The translations under genes and the position numbers were made by a program. This document shows positions 8,398 through 15,608 of a stretch of DNA of 44,333 nt, piece by piece. Under the pieces are notes generated by a model. The model had not been told where the DNA came from and did no database searches. It worked only from the letters and a program-made list of their open reading frames with translations. This stretch comes from Paenibacillus tyrphae (GTDB lineage: Bacteria > Bacillota > Bacilli > Paenibacillales > NBRC-103111), in contig NZ_BSDJ01000048.1 in assembly GCF_027925525.1 (NCBI RefSeq), positions 1-44,333 on the forward strand. Reading direction: 5' to 3'. The first letter of the stretch is position 1. Each line of letters starts with the position of its first letter.

Positions 8398-9300
8398 CTA
8401 CCTTTCTCCCGAGTAATGAACGAATTTGCGCGACAAGCCGAGTACGGCGAGCAGCAGGACGAAGACGGCCGTAAAGTAGATCCACCCCTGCGCGCTCGCG
8501 TAGCCGTAGCCGAGATTGGCCGTCGTCATGTTCGTGACGATCATATTCAGCACCGGATTGAGCAGCGGAACGGTAAACATGTCGACGATCGTATAAATGA
8601 CGTTGAGCAAAATAAACGGAGTCAGCGCGGGCAGTGTAATTTTCCACAGCATCTCCCAAGGAGTCGCCCCGTCGATGAGCGAAGCCTCGTACACACTCGC
8701 CCCGATCGTCTGAAGACCGGCCAAATATAACAAAATCTGTACGCCGGAATACCACAAAATGACGACGAACAGGTTCAGCACGGTCAGGATCGGATCGGCC
8801 CAGAACGTCGGCACGTTGGCCGAGATAAAGCCGGCGATATCATATTTGTTCAGCATGTCGAGGCTGCCCGCCTTCTGGTTGAAAATTTCCGACAGCACCT
8901 GGCCGGTGCTGAAAATGACCGGAAGGAAGAAGACGGCGCGGAACGCCATCCGTCCGCGGAATTTCAAGTTGAGCAGAAGCGCCACGAACAGCGAAAACAG
9001 TACGATGATCGGGATGACGAGCAGCGTGTTTTTCATCATACCGACAAGCGCAGCAACAAACGTGTTGTCGGATAAAAACGCGTACGAATAATTTTCCCAG
9101 CCCTTGAACTCAAACTTCATCCCCTCCCCGGTAAACCGCACCTTCTGAAAGCTCATGTAAAGCGAGAAGCCGAGCGGGAACAGGACGAACAGCCCGAGTC
9201 CGGCCAGCCACGGAATGAGAAACAAGTAACCGGATATCGCCTGCTGCGTCTCGATCGAGAGGCGGGATCGCTTGGGACGCGTGAAAGACGAAGGCTGCAT
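8398..9300 (-). CDS. Carbohydrate ABC transporter permease, MalF/UgpA type (pair B)
   Basis: The 300-aa protein starts GYLFLIPWLAGLGLFVLFPL and has the EAA loop YEASLIDGATPWEMLWKITL. With the 7466-8389 gene it would form the channel of one importer. The frame is open upstream to 9948 but there overlaps the DUF5696 gene; the ATG at 9300 has a perfect AAGGAGG six to seven bases upstream. The DUF5696 stop is only one base away, so translation is probably coupled. Confidence 0.9.
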   Translation of the reverse strand: MQPSSFTRPKRSRLSIETQQAISGYLFLIPWLAGLGLFVLFPLGFSLYMSFQKVRFTGEGMKFEFKGWENYSYAFLSDNTFVAALVGMMKNTLLVIPIIVLFSLFVALLLNLKFRGRMAFRAVFFLPVIFSTGQVLSEIFNQKAGSLDMLNKYDIAGFISANVPTFWADPILTVLNLFVVILWYSGVQILLYLAGLQTIGASVYEASLIDGATPWEMLWKITLPALTPFILLNVIYTIVDMFTVPLLNPVLNMIVTNMTTANLGYGYASAQGWIYFTAVFVLLLAVLGLSRKFVHYSGER

Positions 9301-9301
9301 C

Positions 9302-11515
9302 TTACCCCTCCTTGCCGACGACGGCGAACTCGCGCGGCTTGACCGTGATGGCGCCCGCCGAATAGGCCGTATCATTGTAATTGACGACAATCGCCGTCCC
9401 GTTCTCGTAGCGGGTTTCGAACACGCCGTCGGCCAGCTCGCGGTGCCCCAAGATAAACAGGCCGCGCACCGGGCCGAGCGCTTCGTTCCAGCGTTTGTAC
9501 TCCGAGGCGATCTGCTGCTTCCACACGTCGTATTGGCTGCTGTAAATAAAATCTCCCGGCGTATGGCGCAGCAGCGCGGGATCTTCGTAGGTGAGCAAAT
9601 AGTGCGGAACGGCGCCGAACTCGATCGAGCGCAAAAACTCGGTCGTTCCCGTTTCCCGCAAGTTGCCCCATTCCCCCGAATAATCGACCAGACCATGAAC
9701 GGCAATCGGCAGGAACGGAACCGCCTTGGTGGCGACCAGATCATAGCTGACGCCGATCGGCATCCGCTGGACGAAATCGAGCTGACCGATGAGGTAGCTA
9801 TTGCCTTCCGCCGCCCCGGTGAAGCCAAGACGCTCCTTGGCGAGCCGGAGCAGCTTGCGGTAGCTTTCCGCCGCATCGGCGCGCGTCGCAGGGTGGGACG
9901 AACGATAATCCGAGTACAGGCTGCCGAGTCCTTCGAAGTACATGCCATCGATGCCGAGCGCCTCGTAGCTCCCGACGTGCTCCTCGAACAACCGCAGAGC
10001 GACGGATGCGGGATTCACGTATTCGGCCTCGCCAAGCCTTTCGTCGTAGCGCGCCTTGTTGTTGATGTCCCGCATCACGTCGCGGGACGGAACGAAGCCG
10101 CCGTTCTGCCGCGAGCGCGTAAAATCGGCCTGCAAGTAGACGCGGTCGCCCCGCTTCCGCGCTTCGCGGGCAAAAGCCCGTAGCCCTTCGTCGCCTCCGA
10201 GCCCCTTCTCCGCCGGCGGCACGTCGGGCATGACGCTGCGGTCCCCGCCTTTCGCCCAGCCGTTGTATAGTACATGAATTGGTCCGATTCCCGAGGCGTG
10301 CAGCCCTTTTAAAATGTCGATCCCCTGCCCGAACGTCGTGACGGGCACGAAATTCGGCGAGAACAAGCCTTTTTCCTCGGCGCCGCCGTAGAGCGTCACA
10401 AACAGCGGAAGTCCGTTCGCGTCGGGCGCGATTTTTTTCATCCCTTGCGTTTCCATCAAGTAGCTGCGGTAATCGGCCGCCATTCCGGCGTAATCGGCTT
10501 TGCTGCCGTTCTGGAAGTAGTAGCGGATGCGCCGGTTTTCCGTCGACCTCGTCTTCTCCACCGTCTTATACCCGGCCCCGAGCTTGCTCGTCTGACGAAA
10601 ATACTCGTTCCGGTACACGAATTGCGGCGCAATCCAGTGGAACGACGTGTACAGCCCGGCGGGCGTCGCGTGCACGGTCGACGTCGCTTCCCCCTCCTCG
10701 ATGACGGCCAGGTACGAATGATCGTCCCGCTTCAGGCCGAATGCCGGAAAAATCGTATGGGTCCCCGGCTGGCCCGGAATCGCGTCGTCGCTGCCATAAA
10801 TTTTCGCGGAGACGCGGGACAGCAGCTGATGCTCCGCCTTCATCGGAACGAGCGCGCCCATCTGCAGCGGCACCAGCATGTAGCCGTCCCGCTGAATCGA
10901 CTGCTTCTGGACCGCGCCGAAGAACGGGAACGGCCAGATCGAGACGACCTGCTTGCCCGCGCTTTCGGCGATTTGGTCGCTCGGCACGCTCACTTCCAGG
11001 TACCCGTTCTTCAACCGGACGACCGTCTTGAACCGGATGCCGAGCGTCTGCAGGTCGAACGTCAGCTCCGCTCCACCCTCGACCGGGGCGATCGTCGTTC
11101 TCGTTTTGGCGTCGCTCCCGTTCGCGGTGTTGATCAGCACGCCCGTGCTTTGCTTCGCGGCATCGACATAGTCGAGCATGAACGGGGAATCGGCGTTGCT
11201 TTTCCATAGCCCTTTCAAATCCGGCTCCAGCTTCGTGTCCGGATCGCTTCGCCAGACGAAATCGCCTTGTTTGTCCCGGACCCGGATATGCCCGGCGTCG
11301 TTCACGAGCAGCTCCAGCCGGCCGTCCTCGGCCATTCGCCGGTAGCTGTCCGGGTTGTAGTCGATCCGCTGAATCGAGGCCGGGTTGATCGGGGGTGGCG
11401 AACCTGCCTGCCGCTGCTCCGGCTTACCGACGAGGGCCCCCGCGAAGCCGAGCGCATACGCAGCTCCGGCCGCCGCCGCCAGCAGGAGCAGGCCCGTTAC
11501 GATACGTCTAAACAC
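9302..11515 (-). CDS. DUF5696 domain-containing exported protein
   Basis: The 737-aa protein begins with a hydrophobic signal anchor (residues about 5-30) and then an extracytoplasmic region matching the DUF5696 pattern known from Paenibacillaceae. Residues about 60-300 are strand-rich. The C-terminal half looks like a TIM barrel (VLYNGWAKGG, GDRVYLQADF, GIDGMYFEGLGS), as in glycoside hydrolase families. A hydrolytic role on the transported polysaccharide is therefore an inference; no catalytic residues are proven. Its ATG overlaps the end of the Yip1 gene by eight bases. Confidence 0.8.
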   Translation of the reverse strand: MFRRIVTGLLLLAAAAGAAYALGFAGALVGKPEQRQAGSPPPINPASIQRIDYNPDSYRRMAEDGRLELLVNDAGHIRVRDKQGDFVWRSDPDTKLEPDLKGLWKSNADSPFMLDYVDAAKQSTGVLINTANGSDAKTRTTIAPVEGGAELTFDLQTLGIRFKTVVRLKNGYLEVSVPSDQIAESAGKQVVSIWPFPFFGAVQKQSIQRDGYMLVPLQMGALVPMKAEHQLLSRVSAKIYGSDDAIPGQPGTHTIFPAFGLKRDDHSYLAVIEEGEATSTVHATPAGLYTSFHWIAPQFVYRNEYFRQTSKLGAGYKTVEKTRSTENRRIRYYFQNGSKADYAGMAADYRSYLMETQGMKKIAPDANGLPLFVTLYGGAEEKGLFSPNFVPVTTFGQGIDILKGLHASGIGPIHVLYNGWAKGGDRSVMPDVPPAEKGLGGDEGLRAFAREARKRGDRVYLQADFTRSRQNGGFVPSRDVMRDINNKARYDERLGEAEYVNPASVALRLFEEHVGSYEALGIDGMYFEGLGSLYSDYRSSHPATRADAAESYRKLLRLAKERLGFTGAAEGNSYLIGQLDFVQRMPIGVSYDLVATKAVPFLPIAVHGLVDYSGEWGNLRETGTTEFLRSIEFGAVPHYLLTYEDPALLRHTPGDFIYSSQYDVWKQQIASEYKRWNEALGPVRGLFILGHRELADGVFETRYENGTAIVVNYNDTAYSAGAITVKPREFAVVGKEG

Positions 11516-12233
11516 GGTAGGCTACCTCCTTCACGATCTGCGCGACGAAGTCGTAAAGCTGGAACGTCAAGCCCGCGAGAATAAACAGCAGAATCCAGAT
11601 CGCGAACATGAACAGCACCGACAGCACGACGTTGACGGCGGTCTCGCCGATATCGTAATTGTGAATTTCTTTGACCATGATGAAAAAGAGCAGCAGCGTC
11701 CAGCCGATCATCACTCCGTTGCCGAAATCGTATACGACCTTCTCGTTCAGCGTCAGCACGTTGGACAGCAGCGCGAGCGGCAGCGAAAGGAGCAGGAACG
11801 GCATGAGCGCATACGTACTGCCGACGAACACTTCCGTCCATCGGCCCTGCCCTTTCATGATCGAACCGATCCAATAGTTGGCGGCGACCCACGTCAGCCA
11901 CGGCACGAAGAATTGCAGCAGCAGCGTCAGCGGACTGACGTTCTCGACGCCCGACGGATTGAACAAATACGATGTGGCCAGCTTGCTGAGCAGCAGTACC
12001 GCGAAGGCGGCGATCAGCAGCAGCACGGCCGCGAGGAAGCTGCCTTCGCTGCGATAGCGCAGCTCCCCGAACGCGTCGAACGGATGCTTCAGCACCCGCA
12101 GCGCCTGCTTCCATTGAAACCTCACGTCCTTCGCCAGCTGCCCCAAGTACGGCGACAAATGCATCGCCTTGGCGGACCCGGCAGACCCTGAGACGCGGCG
12201 CTTGTCATCGGGCGACATATGTAACGCGGTCAT
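11508..12233 (-). CDS. Yip1-family integral membrane protein
   Basis: The 241-aa protein has a short basic N-terminus and five membrane helices with the Yip1 domain layout (SEGSFLAAVLLLIAAFAVLL; FFVPWLTWVAANYWIGSI; the last helix near LLFILAGLTF). The role of bacterial Yip1 proteins is poorly known. The ATG at 12233 overlaps the stop of the NHL gene as ATGA, and its end overlaps the DUF5696 start. These overlaps place it firmly in the importer operon and suggest the three products are made in fixed ratio. Confidence 0.85.
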   Translation of the reverse strand: MTALHMSPDDKRRVSGSAGSAKAMHLSPYLGQLAKDVRFQWKQALRVLKHPFDAFGELRYRSEGSFLAAVLLLIAAFAVLLLSKLATSYLFNPSGVENVSPLTLLLQFFVPWLTWVAANYWIGSIMKGQGRWTEVFVGSTYALMPFLLLSLPLALLSNVLTLNEKVVYDFGNGVMIGWTLLLFFIMVKEIHNYDIGETAVNVVLSVLFMFAIWILLFILAGLTFQLYDFVAQIVKEVAYRV

Positions 12234-13687
12234 CGTTCTTCCCCCTCGATGCTTCGCGGCGTAAGCCACAGCTTGCGCTGCCGGTTCCCGAGCTTGTTCT
12301 TCAGTCTCCGCCCCAGCGCAGCCGCAATCAGCAGCACGGCGCCGCCGAAAGCCAGCTGCGCAAAATGCTTCTGCATCCACAGCAGCCGTACTTGCCAGAA
12401 AGCGTCGGAATAGCCGTTAAGATCGCCGCCCGCCCGGAATTCCCGCATCGCCTGCGCGTAATCGCCGTTCTTGTAGTACGCTTTCGCCAACCCGAGATGG
12501 GCGCGGAAATATTTGCTGTTCCTGTGCAGCACTTCGCGCCACGGGCCTGCGCTCTCTTCGTAATGGCCTTGGATGAACAGGTCGGTCGCCTGTTGGACGA
12601 GCGACCCGAACTCGGTCCGCTTGAACGTCTGGATCACGTTCGCTGTCCGGTCCAAGACGAACAGCTTGCCGGCCGAATCGATCGCCAGCGCCGACGGGTA
12701 TTGGAACAAGCCGAGCTTCTGAAACCCTTCGTCCCTGGAGCCGAAGGCAAACATCAAATCACCGTTCGAATTATATTGGAACAACATGCCGAACTGCGCA
12801 TCGACCGCAGTGATGTTACCGAGCGAATCGACGGCGATGTCGGTGAACTGCTTTTGCTGTCCGGCTAGCAGCTTCGTAACGCCGTAGTCTTTTTCGCCGA
12901 GCAGATCCTTGCCGTCGTAGTTGAGCTTCTTAACCTGACCTTTCGTCACCTGCATGGAGGTCGTATACAGCAAGCCGTTCGGCCCTATCGACACGTTCGA
13001 TACGGAGCCCGGCAGCTTGAGCAGTTCCTTCTGCAGCTGCTCCTTCGTGAAAAAGAGCCGTTTCAACGCGTCAGTCAAGCCGAAGTCGACTTTGTTGGCG
13101 CCGAAAAACCCTTCGAAAGCGCCCTCCGGATCGAGCAGCAGCAGCCCTTGATAGCCATTTCGCGTCGCCACGTACAGGTACCCCCGCTCGTCGACGGCCA
13201 GCTTTGTCGGCTGGTAGACGAAATTCGGCGGCAATACCGCCGATTGCGGCCGACGGATCGCGCGGATATACCGCCCTTCGGCGTCGAACACCGCGATGCG
13301 CTCATTCTTCGTATCGGCCACATAGATCATGCCGTCGGGACGCACGAACACGCCGTTCGGCTCGTTCAGCTTCCCCTCCCCGTCAGGCTGAAGGATGCGC
13401 ACCGTCCGGCCCCGTTCGTCCAAATGGACGATCCGGTTGTTGCCGGTATCGGCCACGAACAAATGATCCTTTGCGTCAATGTACAAATCCTCCGGATTTT
13501 TCAGTCCGCCGTGCATGAACGTATCCGGCACATAAGCAGGTTGAACCGGAATTTCTTGGCCCTCCAAGTCGTAGATGAACGTGCCGTACGGCACATCGGC
13601 GCTCGCGATCCCACCGCTCCATAGGCCTAACGCGGCGAGCAGAAGCAGCGCAGTCAAGCAGCGCATCCCCCGCCTTCTCATCGCCAT
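12230..13687 (-). CDS. Exported NHL-repeat beta-propeller protein with TPR-like region and C-terminal membrane anchor
   Basis: The 485-aa protein has a signal peptide (residues 1-30, ending near GIASA). NHL repeats follow: NPEDLYIDAKDHLFVADTGN and EPNGVFVRPDGMIYVADTKN, with later ones up to residue about 375. A TPR-like helical part comes next (AHLGLAKAYYKNGDYAQAMR, about 390-425), then a single helix at about 445-462 with a basic tail. The propeller would face the cell-wall space, anchored in the membrane. NHL propellers bind protein or RNA partners, or have lyase activity; which applies here is unknown. It sits 37 bases after the permease gene. Confidence 0.85.
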   Translation of the reverse strand: MAMRRRGMRCLTALLLLAALGLWSGGIASADVPYGTFIYDLEGQEIPVQPAYVPDTFMHGGLKNPEDLYIDAKDHLFVADTGNNRIVHLDERGRTVRILQPDGEGKLNEPNGVFVRPDGMIYVADTKNERIAVFDAEGRYIRAIRRPQSAVLPPNFVYQPTKLAVDERGYLYVATRNGYQGLLLLDPEGAFEGFFGANKVDFGLTDALKRLFFTKEQLQKELLKLPGSVSNVSIGPNGLLYTTSMQVTKGQVKKLNYDGKDLLGEKDYGVTKLLAGQQKQFTDIAVDSLGNITAVDAQFGMLFQYNSNGDLMFAFGSRDEGFQKLGLFQYPSALAIDSAGKLFVLDRTANVIQTFKRTEFGSLVQQATDLFIQGHYEESAGPWREVLHRNSKYFRAHLGLAKAYYKNGDYAQAMREFRAGGDLNGYSDAFWQVRLLWMQKHFAQLAFGGAVLLIAAALGRRLKNKLGNRQRKLWLTPRSIEGEER

Positions 13688-13724
13688 CCCTCTCCCCCTT
13701 TCCTCGTCCGGACGTCGCAGCCGG

Positions 13725-14603
13725 TCATTTCAATCCCGAATGCGCCATTGTCGAAATAACTTTTCGTTGGAGCAGCAGGAACAGGATAAAGCTCGGAAGG
13801 AACATGAGCAGCCCCGCCGCAGCCGCTACCCCTTGACGCGCCACGCTGTTCGCGAGTCCGCTGGTCAGCGTGCTGACAAAGAACGGCAGCGTCTTCATCG
13901 TCTCGTCCTCGACGTACAGCGTGGACGTCTCCATGTTCCCCCAGGTCGACTGGAAGATGAGAATGCCTGCGGTCGCCACCGCCGGCATGCACAGCGGCAG
14001 TATGATTCGGCCAAACAGAGTGAATTCGTTCGCTCCCTCCAGCCGGGCCGCTTCCAGCAACTCGTCGGGCAGCAGATCGATGAACTGCTTGAACAGAAAA
14101 ACGATGACGGGCAGCGCAATCACCGGCAAAATGTGCGCCCAATAAGTATTAATCAAGCCAAGCTGGCTGATCACGTAATAACGCGGAATTTGCACCGTCT
14201 CCGGGGCGAACATCAACGAGACGATAATGACGGAAAACATCCACTTTTTCCCAACGAATCGGTGCTTGGACAGCGCATAGGCGCACAAGGCGCTGATCAG
14301 CGTTCCCAGCACGATGGTGGCGATCGCGACGATGCTCCCGTTGAACAGGTAGCGGCTGACCGGTACGACCGCCGTCTTCGTCACGACAAGCAGATCGTAG
14401 AAGTTCTCGAACGTCGGCTGACGCGCCAAAAATGTCGGCGGATACAGAAACAGCTCGTGGTATGGCTTCAGCGCATGATTGAACAAGTACACCATCGGCA
14501 GCAGCATGAACGCCGCCAGCAGCGTCAGCATGACGGTCAGTGCCCATTGGAAAGGCGTCGTCCGGTTCAGCCTGCTCTTTTTCCGGAACCGCAGGTTCGC
14601 CAT
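13725..14603 (-). CDS. Carbohydrate ABC transporter permease, MalG type (pair A)
   Basis: The 292-aa protein has six predicted helices and the EAA loop LLEAARLEGANEFTLFGRII followed by LPLCMP. It starts three bases after the partner permease stop. With the 14607-15608 product it forms the channel that should take substrate from the fused binding protein encoded directly upstream. Confidence 0.9.
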   Translation of the reverse strand: MANLRFRKKSRLNRTTPFQWALTVMLTLLAAFMLLPMVYLFNHALKPYHELFLYPPTFLARQPTFENFYDLLVVTKTAVVPVSRYLFNGSIVAIATIVLGTLISALCAYALSKHRFVGKKWMFSVIIVSLMFAPETVQIPRYYVISQLGLINTYWAHILPVIALPVIVFLFKQFIDLLPDELLEAARLEGANEFTLFGRIILPLCMPAVATAGILIFQSTWGNMETSTLYVEDETMKTLPFFVSTLTSGLANSVARQGVAAAAGLLMFLPSFILFLLLQRKVISTMAHSGLK

Positions 14604-14606
14604 CGG

Positions 14607-15608
14607 TCATTCCCCCTTCGAGCCGAATAGCTTCCAACACAGCTTGCTGGACAAATAAATAATGACGAGCAGCACGACCGACACCGCCGAAGCGTAACCC
14701 ATCTCGTAGCGGATAAAGCCGAAGTCGTCGATATGGTTGATCATCAGATGCCCCGCATAGTTGGGCGACGGGTTGGAGCCGGTCAGCTCGACGCTGATCG
14801 CTCCCGCCTTCAGCGTGCCGACAACGGACATGACGGCGCCGAACAGCATTTGCGGCTTCATCGACGGGATCGTGATATACCAAATCTCCTGCAGCCGGGA
14901 ACGGATGCCGTCGATCCGGCCGGCTTCGTATAGCTGCCGGTCCACGTTCTGGATGCCTGCCAGCATCGCCAGAAAACCGACGCCCATGCTCGACCAGAGC
15001 GAGACGGCGATCATGATTTTCATGATGTATAGCGGCGAAGTCGTCCAGAGCTGCGGCTCGTTGATATACCCGATGTTGAGCAGGAAGCTGTTCAAATACC
15101 CAAGCCGGTCGCCGCTGAACATAATGAGCCAGACGACGGACATGGCGATGCCGGCCGTCATCGAGGGCGCATACATGGCCAGCGTGTAGAACGCACGGAT
15201 GTTGTGCGGCAGTTGGGCGATCAGCCAGGCGAGCGCGAACGATAGCGCATACCCTACCGGGCCGACGATGACCGCGAACAGGAACGTATTCGGCAGCGCA
15301 TACTGCCAGAAGACGAGGTCCTGCGTCAGCAGTGCCTGATAGTTGAACATACCGATAAAGGCAGGCCGCTCGATGGCGTTGAAGCTTGTGAACGAAAGCG
15401 CAATTGCCGCGACCGTCGGCAGCGCAATGAACAGCAGGAACAGCAGGAAGAACGGCGACACGAACAAGTAGGAAACCCACGTCCGCTTCATATCGGCCAC
15501 AGCCGCCCGGACCCGCTCCCCCAGCGAGACGGCGGCCTTCCGCTTCTTGCGGGTGACGCTGGAAGCAGGGGCCATCGCGGCCCCGGTATGGCGAGACGGA
15601 TTCGTCAT
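14607..15608 (-). CDS. Carbohydrate ABC transporter permease, MalF/UgpA type (pair A)
   Basis: The 333-aa protein has a long basic cytoplasmic N-terminus (about 40 residues), a first helix YLFVSPFFLLFLLFIALPTV and the EAA loop LYEAGRIDGIRSRLQEIWYI. Its ATG overlaps the stop of the solute-binding gene as ATGA (15605-15608), a sign of translational coupling. Confidence 0.9.
   Translation of the reverse strand: MTNPSRHTGAAMAPASSVTRKKRKAAVSLGERVRAAVADMKRTWVSYLFVSPFFLLFLLFIALPTVAAIALSFTSFNAIERPAFIGMFNYQALLTQDLVFWQYALPNTFLFAVIVGPVGYALSFALAWLIAQLPHNIRAFYTLAMYAPSMTAGIAMSVVWLIMFSGDRLGYLNSFLLNIGYINEPQLWTTSPLYIMKIMIAVSLWSSMGVGFLAMLAGIQNVDRQLYEAGRIDGIRSRLQEIWYITIPSMKPQMLFGAVMSVVGTLKAGAISVELTGSNPSPNYAGHLMINHIDDFGFIRYEMGYASAVSVVLLVIIYLSSKLCWKLFGSKGE

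Noticed and set aside
9301..9948. Long N-terminal extension of the pair-B MalF-type permease
   Set aside because: The extension overlaps the DUF5696 gene and is S/R-rich without membrane segments. The ATG at 9300 has a perfect AAGGAGG.
9272..10183. A 303-codon forward frame opposite the DUF5696 gene
   Set aside because: R/V/D-rich antisense translation, no ribosome site, fully covered by a real gene.
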